This document shows, piece by piece, positions 8,741 to 17,310 of a stretch of DNA of 64,000 nucleotides. Position numbers and translations under genes: made by a program. This DNA comes from Bog-756 sp963710495 (lineage in GTDB: Bacteria; Actinomycetota; Acidimicrobiia; Acidimicrobiales; RAAP-2), in contig CAVQAI010000012.1 of assembly GCA_963710495.1 (NCBI GenBank), positions 726,089 through 790,088 of the forward strand. The letters run 5' to 3'. Under the pieces are notes generated by a model, which was given only the letters and a program-made list of their open reading frames with translations, was not told the origin of the DNA and did not search any database. Positions within the stretch are counted from its first letter, which is position 1, and each line of letters starts with the position of its first letter.

Positions 8741-9556
8741 ATGAGCCTTCCCGCCCCCAATCCCGATCGGACCTGCCTCGTGACCGGAGCTTCGTCCGGC
8801 ATCGGAAAGGAGATCGCCACCCTGCTGGCTGCCCGCGGCCACGGGGTGACGCTGGTGGCCCGCCGCGAGGACAAGCTCCGCCAGCTGGCCGAGCAGCTGG
8901 CCACGCGCCACGGGGTCCGGGTCGAGGTGATGACCGCCGACCTCGCCGACGAGGCCTCGCGACGGGCCATCGCGCCCGAGCTCGAACGCCGCTCCCTGGC
9001 GGTCAACGTCCTGGTCAACAATGCCGGCGGCACCACCATGGGGCCGGTCCACCGGTCGGAGGTCGACCGGGAGCTGGCCCTGGTCCGGACCAACGTGGAG
9101 GCGGTCGTGCACCTGTGCTCGGTCTTCCTGCCCGGAATGGTCGAGCGCCGGAGCGGGACCGTGCTCAATGTGGCCTCCACCGCGGCCTTCCAGCCCCTCC
9201 CCGGGCAGGCCGCCTACGGAGCGAGCAAGGCCTTCGTGCTCTCCTACACTCACGCCCTCCGAGGCGAACTGCGACCCACCGGAGTGACGGTGACGGCCCT
9301 CTGTCCCGGACCGGTGGAGACCGGATTTGCGGCGGCTGCAGGGATATCGGACAGCGAGGCGGCCGAAGCGATGCCGCGGATGATGTGGGTGTCCGCCGCC
9401 GAAGTCGCCCGGGCCGCGCTCAAGGGAATGGACACCAACAAGGCGGTGGTCATCCCGGGAGCGGCCAACCGGGTGTCAGCGGCGGCGGGATGGCTCGCAC
9501 CACGGAGCGTGGTCGTCCCCATCGTGGCGAGCCGCCATCCGGCACTTCGGGCTTGA
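8741..9556 (+). CDS. Short-chain dehydrogenase/reductase (SDR)
   Basis: 271 residues from the ATG at 8741. It has the Rossmann nucleotide-binding motif TGASSGIG (about residues 15-22), NNAG and the catalytic YGASK, with ALCPGPVETGF in the substrate-binding region. The arrangement matches classical SDRs that reduce carbonyls or oxidise alcohols with NAD(P)H. The RREDKLRQLAEQLA helix suggests NADP preference, because a basic residue follows the second beta strand. It stands alone, so the substrate cannot be inferred from context. An upstream in-frame extension translates only GC-rich repeats and is rejected as the start. Confidence 0.92.
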   Translation: MSLPAPNPDRTCLVTGASSGIGKEIATLLAARGHGVTLVARREDKLRQLAEQLATRHGVRVEVMTADLADEASRRAIAPELERRSLAVNVLVNNAGGTTMGPVHRSEVDRELALVRTNVEAVVHLCSVFLPGMVERRSGTVLNVASTAAFQPLPGQAAYGASKAFVLSYTHALRGELRPTGVTVTALCPGPVETGFAAAAGISDSEAAEAMPRMMWVSAAEVARAALKGMDTNKAVVIPGAANRVSAAAGWLAPRSVVVPIVASRHPALRA

Positions 9557-9627
9557 CGACGACCGGCCGACGGGGTGAGGGCCGAGAGGCAGGATTAGAC
9601 GAAAGGCCTTCCGGGTAACTAGAACGG

Positions 9628-9960
9628 GTGGCGGTGTTCAAGCGCGCTGGTTTGCCGGCCTTGCCCCGGGTGACGCCGACCAGGCTCGAGACCTTCGGCG
9701 GTTGGGGTGAGGGGGTCGACGACCCCATGGAGGCCGAGGCCGCGGTGGTCTATGGCCAGTGGGCGGACCGGCTCTTCCTGACGGTCGCCTGCCTCTTCCT
9801 CTTGCCGGCAACTGCCGATCTGGTCCTGTGGGCGGCCAGCCATTCCGTCGCCAGCCTGTTGGGCCCGGTGCCGCTGCTGCTTCTCTGTCTCGGGTACCTC
9901 TACCGGCGCAAGCGCTTCCGCCAGCAGGTGGGGCGGAGCGAGCGCGGCCGGGCGGCCTAG
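9628..9960 (+). CDS. Small two-helix membrane protein, hypothetical
   Basis: 110 residues if translation starts at GTG 9628. A later ATG at 9727 would give about 77 residues and would begin just before the first helix. Two hydrophobic segments are visible (LFLTVACLFLLPATADLVLWAA and LLGPVPLLLLCLGYLY), followed by a basic tail (RRKRFRQQ), suggesting a helical hairpin with both ends in the cytoplasm. I recognise no family. It lies between an SDR and adenosine deaminase with no coupling to either. Confidence 0.5.
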   Translation: MAVFKRAGLPALPRVTPTRLETFGGWGEGVDDPMEAEAAVVYGQWADRLFLTVACLFLLPATADLVLWAASHSVASLLGPVPLLLLCLGYLYRRKRFRQQVGRSERGRAA

Positions 9961-10141
9961 AGACGGCGTCTCGGCCTGGTGCGCCGCAGCCCGGATCGCC
10001 GGGTCCAGGGGATTCGCCCAACACAGCTCGACTTCGGATCCGTCCGGATACGATGACACCGTCATGAGCTGACCAGACGGGAAGGGTCAGAGGGCCCCGG
10101 CTCGTGTCGACGAATTGTTCGACGCGCCCGAGGAGCCCGCC

Positions 10142-11230
10142 ATGTCCATCGCACCTGCACCACCCATTGTCGCTGCACCGTCCATCGCATCGGCACCGAA
10201 GATCGAGCTGCACGTCCACCTCGAAGGATCGGTGCGACCCTCGTTGCTGTTCGAGATCGCCGCCGGCAACGGCTTCGACTTGCCGGCGCAGAGCGAGGCC
10301 GAGCTCGCCGAGCTCTTCGAGTTCAGGGATTTCGACCACTTCATCGAGCTATGGATGGCGACCACGCCCGCGCTCAGGACCGAAGACGACTTCAGGCGCA
10401 TCGTTGTGGCCTACGCCGAAGAGGCGGCGGGGTTCGGCGCGGTGTACATCGAGGGGATTTTCACGCCGGTCGAGCGGATCGACAGTGGTGCCTCGTGGGA
10501 CGAGGTGTTCTCCGGGTTCTGTGACGGTGCGATCGAGGCGAGGGAGCGCCACGGTGTGGAGGTCCGCCTCACGGCCGACACCCCGCGCCAGCTCGGCGTC
10601 GAGCCCGCCCTGGAAACGGCCAACTACGCCGTCAAGTACCGCGACCGGGGAGTCGTCGGTCTCGGTCTGGGCGGCCCGGAGGCCCCCTTTCCTCCCGAGC
10701 CGTTCGAGCGAGCCTTCCAGGTGGCGAAGGACGGCGGTCTTGGTTCTGTTCCCCATGCCGGCGAAGCCGCCGGGCCCGAATCGATCCGCGGTGCGATCGA
10801 GACGCTCCAGGCCGACCGGATCCGCCACGGGATCCGCTGCGTCGAGGACCCCCGTCTGGTGGAGGAGCTGGTGGATCGGGGCATCGTCTGCGATGTCTGC
10901 CCGATCTCCAATGTCCGGACTCGCGTGGTCGACTCGATGGCCGACCATCCTCTGGCCCGCATGCTCGGCGCCGGGGTGTTGTGCTCGATCAGCACCGATG
11001 ATCCGGCCATGTTCGACACCGATCTCGCCCGCGACTACCACGCCGCCGCCGAGGCCGGCTGCACCCCGGAGCGGGCGTTCGCCGCCGGGCTGGCCGGAGC
11101 GCTCTGTGATGACGGGACCCGGGCGCGACTCCGCCAGGTCCAGGAGACCTTCGAGTGGGCGCCGGCGCGGCCGGGAGGCGACCCGGGCGGAGAACCGTCC
11201 GCCCGGGCCGAGCGAGGGCCGGATCGCTAG
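10142..11230 (+). CDS. add: Adenosine deaminase
   Basis: Hydrolyses adenosine (or a related purine) to inosine plus ammonia in purine salvage. The ATG at 10142 has a GAGG upstream. The zinc-binding HVHLEG motif sits at residues 24-29, followed by SVRPSLLFEIA. Later come HAGEAAGPESI (zinc His and catalytic Glu region), RIRHGI and SISTDDPAMF (the zinc/catalytic Asp pair). At 362 residues it is normal length for the ADA/AMP deaminase superfamily. Some homologues act on other 6-aminopurines or methylthioadenosine, so substrate identity is likely but not proven. The C-terminus ends in a charged Pro/Gly-rich tail. Confidence 0.9.
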   Translation: MSIAPAPPIVAAPSIASAPKIELHVHLEGSVRPSLLFEIAAGNGFDLPAQSEAELAELFEFRDFDHFIELWMATTPALRTEDDFRRIVVAYAEEAAGFGAVYIEGIFTPVERIDSGASWDEVFSGFCDGAIEARERHGVEVRLTADTPRQLGVEPALETANYAVKYRDRGVVGLGLGGPEAPFPPEPFERAFQVAKDGGLGSVPHAGEAAGPESIRGAIETLQADRIRHGIRCVEDPRLVEELVDRGIVCDVCPISNVRTRVVDSMADHPLARMLGAGVLCSISTDDPAMFDTDLARDYHAAAEAGCTPERAFAAGLAGALCDDGTRARLRQVQETFEWAPARPGGDPGGEPSARAERGPDR

Positions 11231-11325
11231 TCTCGGTGTCCCGGGCGCGACTGGTCGAGCCCCGGCCCGGCGCGACCACTGACCCGGCCCGATGACCGGC
11301 GTGGCCCGACGAAAGGAGCAGCTCG

Positions 11326-12096
11326 ATGAGTCTCGATGGACGGGTGGCACTGGTCACCGGAGGAGGGCGAGGCATCGGGCGGGCCGTCTCCATGGGCCTG
11401 GCCGCCGACGGGGCCAAGGTCGCCGTCAACTTTCGCAAGGACGAGGAGTCGGCCAAGAGCACGGTGGCGGCCATCGAGGCGGCCGGGGGCTCAGCCGCGG
11501 CCTATCAGGCCTCGGTGGCGTCCTACGAAGAGGATGCCGCCATGGTCGAGCACGTGCTGTCCGACTTCGGGCACATCGACATCCTGGTGAACAACGCCGG
11601 GATCACCAATCGGGGGACACCGGTCGCCAAGACAGAGGTCGAGGAGCTCGAGCGGCTGATGGCGACCATGGCGTTCGGGTCGCACCACATGTCCCAACTG
11701 GTGCTGTCGAGCATGCGAGACCAGCCGAGGGGCGACATCGTGATGATCTCGAGCCAGTCGGCCGTCACCACCGACCCGTACGGCGGTCCCTACAACATGG
11801 CCAAGGCGGCCCAGGAGGCACTGGCCTTCACGCTGGCCAAGGAGGAGGCCCGTTCCGGGATCCGGGTCAACGTCGTCGTGCCCGGGCTGGCCAACACCGA
11901 CATGGGTCGCCGGCTGGTGAAGGCGGCCATGAAGGTCGACGACATCCACGAGCTGAACGGCCGGTTCCCGCTGGGGCGGGTGTGCGAACCGGAGGACGTG
12001 GCCGATGCCGTGCGGTTCCTGGTGGGCGCCGGCGGCTCGAACATCACGGGGCAACGGATCGTGGTCGACGGCGGGGGATTCGCCCGGTCGTCCTGA
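11326..12096 (+). CDS. FabG-like SDR oxidoreductase
   Basis: 256 residues preceded by AAGGAG. Motifs: TGGGRGIGRA nucleotide-binding loop, NNAG, a Ser in SSQSAV, YNMAKAA as the catalytic Tyr/Lys pair, and the C-terminal ITGQRIVVDGGG typical of 3-oxoacyl-ACP reductase-like enzymes. The absence of other fatty-acid synthesis genes and the CoA-dependent catabolic genes just downstream make a beta-hydroxyacyl or ring-alcohol dehydrogenase role in catabolism more likely than true FabG. Convergent with the nitroreductase gene, only 7 bp apart. Confidence 0.9.
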   Translation: MSLDGRVALVTGGGRGIGRAVSMGLAADGAKVAVNFRKDEESAKSTVAAIEAAGGSAAAYQASVASYEEDAAMVEHVLSDFGHIDILVNNAGITNRGTPVAKTEVEELERLMATMAFGSHHMSQLVLSSMRDQPRGDIVMISSQSAVTTDPYGGPYNMAKAAQEALAFTLAKEEARSGIRVNVVVPGLANTDMGRRLVKAAMKVDDIHELNGRFPLGRVCEPEDVADAVRFLVGAGGSNITGQRIVVDGGGFARSS

Positions 12097-12103
12097 GGGT
12101 CGC

Positions 12104-12748
12104 TCACTCGCCCCACGACGCACCCCAGCGGTCGGGGAAGGCGACCTCGCCGACCGGGCGCCGGCGCGCCGGGCGGAGATCGTCGCCCAGGAGGTGGGCG
12201 ACGGGGATGAGCGCCGCTTGGGTAGCGTTCTCCGGGATGCCGAGGAGCTCGGCCATCGCCTCGTGCTCCTCCAGGTGGACGGTGGTCATGGCCGAGGCCA
12301 GGCCGCGACTGCGCAGCGCGAGTTGGAGGCTCCACACCGCGGGGTAGATGGAGCCGTAGCGGGCGGCCAGGCGCGCCGGCGTGGGATCGCGGGCCGGGCG
12401 ACCCATGATGCAGGCGACGACGATGACCGGTACCTGGTCGAGGTGCGAGGCGAGATGCCAGGCGCCCTCCAGCAGGCGACTTTCCGGTCCCTCCGCTCGG
12501 CTCGGGCGGCGACCTCCCGACGCGGCGGTGAGCGCCGACTCGAACACGCCGCGCATGCCGGACTTGGTGGTGGGGTCGGTGATCACGATCCAGCGCCACA
12601 ACTGAAGGTCGCCGCCGGTCGGTGCCTGGAGGGCCAGCTCCAGGCAGTCGAGCACCACGCCGCGGTCGACCGGCCGGGTGAGGTCGAGTCGGAGCCGCAC
12701 GGTGCGGGTCGTGGTCAGGACCCAGTCGATGGTTCCCGGCTCGGCCAT
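12104..12748 (-). CDS. Nitroreductase family protein
   Basis: 214 residues with the NfsA/FRP-like FMN-binding layout: an N-terminal RRLDLTRPVDRGVVLDCLELALQAPTGGDLQ segment (substrate and FMN loop), WRWIVI, and AMAELLGIPENATQAALIPVAHL near the C-terminus. Such proteins transfer hydride from NAD(P)H through FMN to nitro groups, quinones or enoates. The gene follows the CoA-transferase gene by 6 bp on the same strand, implying co-transcription and a role in the same pathway. Confidence 0.85.
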   Translation of the reverse strand: MAEPGTIDWVLTTTRTVRLRLDLTRPVDRGVVLDCLELALQAPTGGDLQLWRWIVITDPTTKSGMRGVFESALTAASGGRRPSRAEGPESRLLEGAWHLASHLDQVPVIVVACIMGRPARDPTPARLAARYGSIYPAVWSLQLALRSRGLASAMTTVHLEEHEAMAELLGIPENATQAALIPVAHLLGDDLRPARRRPVGEVAFPDRWGASWGE

Positions 12749-12754
12749 CGTCGA

Positions 12755-15211
12755 TCAGAGGGCGACCGGCGTCGTACCGATGACCTGCTCGGACCGCAGC
12801 ACCGCCAGCTCCTCCTCGCTCACGCCGACGGCCCCCAGCACCTCGTCGGTGTGCTGGCCGAGGAGCGGCGCCGGTCGGCTGAACCAGGGGAGGGTGCGTG
12901 AGGAGTAGCGCATGGGCCACCCGGGGAACCGCTTGGTGCCGACGATGGGATGGCGGACCTCCTCCCAGAAGGCTCGGGCATTCATCTGCTCGTCCAGGTC
13001 GACGTCGTAGGAGGGGACGACCGGCTCGGCATCGACGCCGACCGAGTGCAGCGCGTCCAGCGCGTCCTTTTGGCTCTGCCCGGCGAACCAGGCGGCGAGC
13101 TCGCCGTCGATGTGCGCGGCCCGGTCCGAGCGGCCGGCGGCGGAGTCGAGGCCGGGGTCGAGGGTCCTGGCCGGTGATCCGATCAGCCGGCGCAATGCCT
13201 GCCACTGCCGGTCGCTGCCGACCCGCAGGGCGATCCACTGGTCCGGGTCGGCGCAGGTGTAGACCCCCTGGTGGCCGAGTCCGGCGAGGCGGTTCCCCTG
13301 GCGGGCCATCAAGTGGCCGTAGACGGACTGCTCCAGCACCTGCTCGGCCACCAGCTGGGCGGTGAGGTCGATCATGGCCAGTTCGATCAGCTGCCCCTGG
13401 CCGGTCCGGGCCCGGTGCTCGAGGGCGCTCACCACGGCGAAGGCGGCATGCATCCCGGCCAGGGGGTCACAGATCCCGGGGATGATCGGGAGCCGGTCGG
13501 TGTAGCCGGTGATCCAGGCCAGACCGGACACCTGTTCCATCGTGGCCGCAAACCCGGGACGATCCCGCCAGGGGCCCTCCAGGCCGAAGCCGGGCATGCG
13601 CACCATGATGACCTCGGAATTGACCGCGGCCAGGCTCTCGAAGTCCAGCCCGAAGTGCTCCATCACCCGGGGCGTGAAGTTCTCGACCACGACGTCCGAT
13701 TCCGAGACGAGCCGGAGGGCGAGGTCGCGACCCCGCGGATCGCCCAAGTTCAGGGTGACGCTCCGCTTGCCCAGGTTGGCCGAGTGGAAGATGCCGCCGA
13801 GCTCGTACCACCGGTCCACCGAGGCGTCGACGCGCACGGTGTAGCGCATGGGGTCGGGTCGCTGAACGGACTCGATCTTCACCACGTCGGCACCCAGCGA
13901 GGCCAGGTACTCGGTGCACATGGGCCCGGCCAAAAAGGCGGTGAAGTCGAGGATCCGCACCCCGGCCAGCGGGAGGGTGTCCGGGTCGTCGGCCGGATGC
14001 GAGGCGGCGGGGAAGGGCCGAGCCGCGTCCGGACGGACCCCCGAGCCGGGCGTGGTCGGGGGGTCGGGAGCGACCGCGGCCACGTGCGGGGCCCGCTCAG
14101 CCAGGGTCGGGGCGGCGCCCGGGGGACGGGGGTCGGTAATGTTCGAGCGGAACGGGGGACGCGGATGGGGGAACCCGCCACGTGGGTTGGCGTCGTAGAT
14201 CCGGCGCGCAACCACGTGCTCGATGCGGGGGAAGATCTCCCCGTTGCCGATCGGGACGGTCGGGATCCGGTAGAGCGAGCCGAGCTCGACCACCTCCTCG
14301 ACCGTGCGCGGGCGGGTCCACTGCTCGATGGCCGACAACACGTCGGGACGGCCCCGGTTCAGTTGGTTGAACAGGGAGGCGTCGTCGGCCAGCTCCGAGC
14401 GCCCGATCATGTCGAGGAAGGAGTGCCACTGGACGGTCGTGATGGTGGCGAACCCGACGTAGCCGTCGATGCAGGGTTCGATGCCGGGGACCATCAGGAA
14501 CGTCGAACGCTGACGCTTCCCACCGGGCATGTTGGCCACCACCGACGGGTAGCAGATGAACGTGATGGCCAGGCACTCCAGTGCCGACACGTCGACCAGG
14601 TCACCGCGGCCCGACTGCCGTCGGGCGGTCAGGGCGGTCACCGCCCCCAGCGCACCGAAGGTCCCGACCGTCCATTCGGCCAGCCCGCCACCGACGGCGA
14701 GCGGCTCACGATCGACGTCCCCGTGGACGGAGAGGGAACCGGCCAGGGCCTGGAGGAGGAAGTCGGAGGAGTGCTCGCCGCGGCGCGGCCCGTTGAGTCC
14801 GAAGGCCGACAGGTTGACCACCACCGACCCGGGATGGCGATCGGCCAGGGCACGCGCATCGACCGACGGCGGGTCACCCCCGGTCCGCCCTCCGAAGGTC
14901 GAGACGATGATCACGTCCGACGCGCCGGCCAGGTCGTCGATGGCGCTCCCGCCCGACAGGTGCGCCGGGTCCATCACCAGGCTGCGTTGCGACGAGGCAA
15001 GGAACCGGAACAGGGCGCTGTCGGGGTCCCCGTCGAGGCCAACCGCACCCGACACCGACCAGCGCCGCAACCAGTGCCCCACTGGTGGTTCGACCTTGGT
15101 GACGCGCGCTCCGGCATCGGTCAGCAACTTGGCGCAGTACGCCCCGGCGACGTCGTTGGAGAGGTCGAGGACCTCCAGCTCACCGAGTCCGGGGAGGGGA
15201 CCGCCGCTCAC
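12755..15211 (-). CDS. Fused double CaiB/BaiF family III CoA-transferase
   Basis: Two family III CoA-transferase modules in one chain (about 818 residues from GTG 15211). The open frame continues to 15487 but only gains Arg/Gly-rich sequence and would overlap the divergent Rieske gene. Module 1 begins LGELEVLDLSNDVAGAYCAKLL; module 2 begins LAGVRILDFTAFLAGPMCTEYLASL. Module 2 keeps the catalytic-Asp region GICDPLAGMHAA. The matching part of module 1 reads GGGLAEWTVGTFGA, without an obvious Asp, so only the second module may be catalytic. Family role: moving CoA between an acyl-CoA and a free acid. Probable partner of the Rieske/thiolase cluster. Confidence 0.87.
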   Translation of the reverse strand: MSGGPLPGLGELEVLDLSNDVAGAYCAKLLTDAGARVTKVEPPVGHWLRRWSVSGAVGLDGDPDSALFRFLASSQRSLVMDPAHLSGGSAIDDLAGASDVIIVSTFGGRTGGDPPSVDARALADRHPGSVVVNLSAFGLNGPRRGEHSSDFLLQALAGSLSVHGDVDREPLAVGGGLAEWTVGTFGALGAVTALTARRQSGRGDLVDVSALECLAITFICYPSVVANMPGGKRQRSTFLMVPGIEPCIDGYVGFATITTVQWHSFLDMIGRSELADDASLFNQLNRGRPDVLSAIEQWTRPRTVEEVVELGSLYRIPTVPIGNGEIFPRIEHVVARRIYDANPRGGFPHPRPPFRSNITDPRPPGAAPTLAERAPHVAAVAPDPPTTPGSGVRPDAARPFPAASHPADDPDTLPLAGVRILDFTAFLAGPMCTEYLASLGADVVKIESVQRPDPMRYTVRVDASVDRWYELGGIFHSANLGKRSVTLNLGDPRGRDLALRLVSESDVVVENFTPRVMEHFGLDFESLAAVNSEVIMVRMPGFGLEGPWRDRPGFAATMEQVSGLAWITGYTDRLPIIPGICDPLAGMHAAFAVVSALEHRARTGQGQLIELAMIDLTAQLVAEQVLEQSVYGHLMARQGNRLAGLGHQGVYTCADPDQWIALRVGSDRQWQALRRLIGSPARTLDPGLDSAAGRSDRAAHIDGELAAWFAGQSQKDALDALHSVGVDAEPVVPSYDVDLDEQMNARAFWEEVRHPIVGTKRFPGWPMRYSSRTLPWFSRPAPLLGQHTDEVLGAVGVSEEELAVLRSEQVIGTTPVAL

Positions 15212-15479
15212 CGGTCCGCCGCCGCCCACGACGGGTCGACCGCGGCGCGGGCCGAACGGCACTGGTCTCCGGCGATCGAACCGCCACGATTGTCGAGCCC
15301 TGGCAGGACCACCCCCGACCCTTCTGCTCGCAGCCGCGCCGGCCCTGCGCACACGGAAACAGACCGTCGCGTCGGGCCCGGCGCCGGACTGGATAGGCGA
15401 ACAGTATCCTGTTGGCCTGAAGGCGCAGTCAAGAGCACCGGAGCGCCTAAACCAGCACCGGAGGGGAGAGTCGACACCG

Positions 15480-16802
15480 ATGGTCATGACGATTGCTCGC
15501 GACGGCGAGTTGATCGAGTCGGGGCGTCAGCACATCATCCCGAAGGAGCGCTACGTCGCCCGGGAGTTCTTCGACCTGGAGATGGAGCGGCTGTGGCCGC
15601 GGGTCTGGCAGATCGCCTGTCGCGAGGAGGAGGTGCCCCGGGTCGGCGACTTCCTCGAATACGTCATCGGCGACCAGTCCGTCGTGGTCACCCGCAGTGA
15701 GCCCGACACGATCCGCGCCTTCTACAACACCTGCCCGCACCGCGGGACCCGCCTGGCCACCGGGGTCGGCAACTTCTCGACCGGTGAGATCCGGTGCCGG
15801 TACCACGCTTGGCGGTTCGAGCTCGACGGAACCAACAAGGAGGTCGTCGACCGGTTCGACTTCCCGGACACCATGACCGACGACGATGTCTGCCTGAACC
15901 AAGTGAAGGTCGGCCGGTGGGGGGGCTTCGTCTTCATCAACATGGACCCCGCCTCCGAGTCGCTTGAGGAGTTCCTCGACCCCCTCCCCGGGCTCCTCGA
16001 CCCGTACCGGTTCGAGAAGATGCGGTTCCGTGGCTATCGCTCGGTCATCCTGCCGGCCAACTGGAAGTGCGTGCTGGACGCCTTCAACGAGAGCTACCAC
16101 GTCCAGGGCACCCATCCGCAGCTCCTGCGGTGGTCCGACGACACGGCCATCCGGTACGGGCCGCTCGGCAAGCACAATCACATGGGCAGCCTGGGCGAGA
16201 TCAAGCGCGAGATCCGACCGAGCCCTCGGCTCGGCCTCGGGCCCGAGGACTACGACGAGCGTGAGCTGTTGGCGGTGATGATCGACGAGCTCGGCGGTCT
16301 GTTCATGAAGGAAGAGCGCGAGCAGATCGAGGAGCTCAAGTACAAGCCGCTCCCCGAGGGCAAGTCGGCCATGGAGGCCTACAACGAGGTCCGCGTGCGA
16401 CTCCTCCGCTCCAAGGGCAATGTCGACGACCTCACCGACGAGCAGCTGCTGAGCGCCGACGATGTGCACATCTTCCCCAACGTCGTGGGGCCGATCTACC
16501 CGGGGAGCACCACGCTCTTCCGGGTCCGGCCGAACGGTCTCGACCCCGACAGCACGATCAAGGACCTCTGGACCCTGGAATGGGTGTCGCCCGATGACGA
16601 CCGGGAGATGTGCGAGCGGAAGTTCTACCCCGACTGGGCGGCCAAGGACTGGGGACAGGTGACCAACCAGGACTACGCCAACATGGCCCACGTGCAGGCG
16701 GGGATGAAGTCCCGGGGCTGCACCGGCCTGCGGATGAACCCCCGCCAGGAGCACAACGTGATCCACATGCACGAGATCATCGACGAATACCTGTGCGCTT
16801 GA
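15480..16802 (+). CDS. Rieske non-haem iron oxygenase, alpha subunit
   Basis: 440 residues from the ATG at 15480 behind GGAGGGGAGAG; a second ATG is at 15486. The Rieske 2Fe-2S motif is complete: CPH (Cys85, His87) and CRYHAW (Cys106, His109). The catalytic domain has DAFNESYHVQGTH, the mononuclear iron His pair with the bridging Asp region. It resembles aromatic-ring or aliphatic hydroxylating oxygenases. A small ferredoxin gene follows, which could pass electrons; no dedicated reductase is visible. The gene is divergent from the CoA-transferase. Confidence 0.92.
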   Translation: MVMTIARDGELIESGRQHIIPKERYVAREFFDLEMERLWPRVWQIACREEEVPRVGDFLEYVIGDQSVVVTRSEPDTIRAFYNTCPHRGTRLATGVGNFSTGEIRCRYHAWRFELDGTNKEVVDRFDFPDTMTDDDVCLNQVKVGRWGGFVFINMDPASESLEEFLDPLPGLLDPYRFEKMRFRGYRSVILPANWKCVLDAFNESYHVQGTHPQLLRWSDDTAIRYGPLGKHNHMGSLGEIKREIRPSPRLGLGPEDYDERELLAVMIDELGGLFMKEEREQIEELKYKPLPEGKSAMEAYNEVRVRLLRSKGNVDDLTDEQLLSADDVHIFPNVVGPIYPGSTTLFRVRPNGLDPDSTIKDLWTLEWVSPDDDREMCERKFYPDWAAKDWGQVTNQDYANMAHVQAGMKSRGCTGLRMNPRQEHNVIHMHEIIDEYLCA

Positions 16803-16865
16803 GGGCGGGATGTCCAGCATCTGTCGGGTGGTTCGCTCCGCCGGTGCCGACCCCCCGCCGGCGGC

Positions 16866-17198
16866 GTGCCGGGCACCCCGGACATGGTGACCGTCCGGGT
16901 GGAGCCGGCCGGACTGGACGTCGAGGTCGGTGACGGCCAGAGCGTCATGGCGGCCGCCGAGGGCCAAGGCATCTTCTGGCCCACCGCCTGCCACGGGCTG
17001 GCCGAGTGCCAGACGTGCTTCTTCGAGGTGGTGGGCGGCGAGGAGCACCTCGAGCCGCCCGGCCCGCTGGAGGCGGCCGCCCTCGGCCTGTTCGCCGGTC
17101 GTTCTTGGTACGGGGACAAGATCGTCCGCCTGGCCTGCCAGGCCCGCGTGAATGGACCCGTCACCGTCCGCAAGCCCGGTGTGCGGCGGGCGAGATGA
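16866..17198 (+). CDS. 2Fe-2S ferredoxin
   Basis: 110 residues from GTG 16866, or 104 from ATG 16884 (MVTVRVEPAGLDVEV); neither has a clear ribosome-binding sequence, so the start is uncertain. The plant/adrenodoxin-type cluster motif is CHGLAECQTC with a final Cys in RLACQARV. The spacing Cys-X5-Cys-X2-Cys...Cys fits the adrenodoxin/class 5-6 ferredoxin fold. Position directly after the Rieske oxygenase suggests it is its electron donor. Confidence 0.86.
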   Translation: MPGTPDMVTVRVEPAGLDVEVGDGQSVMAAAEGQGIFWPTACHGLAECQTCFFEVVGGEEHLEPPGPLEAAALGLFAGRSWYGDKIVRLACQARVNGPVTVRKPGVRRAR

Positions 17199-17310
17199 GG
17201 CAACGATGGTGCACATGGTGCGTGCCCGGTCTGCACGGATGAGCCGACGATGAGGAAGACGATGAGCGCACGGCCGCGGCCGGTGCGTTTCGATCCGAGG
17301 AGGCGTCCCC

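Noticed and set aside
14556..15479. N-terminal extension of the Rieske oxygenase (308 extra residues)
   Set aside because: The extension is antisense to the CoA-transferase gene, and a good ribosome site precedes ATG 15480.
13271..15700. 809-residue plus-strand open frame
   Set aside because: It is antisense to the fused CoA-transferase, whose motifs on the minus strand are unambiguous.
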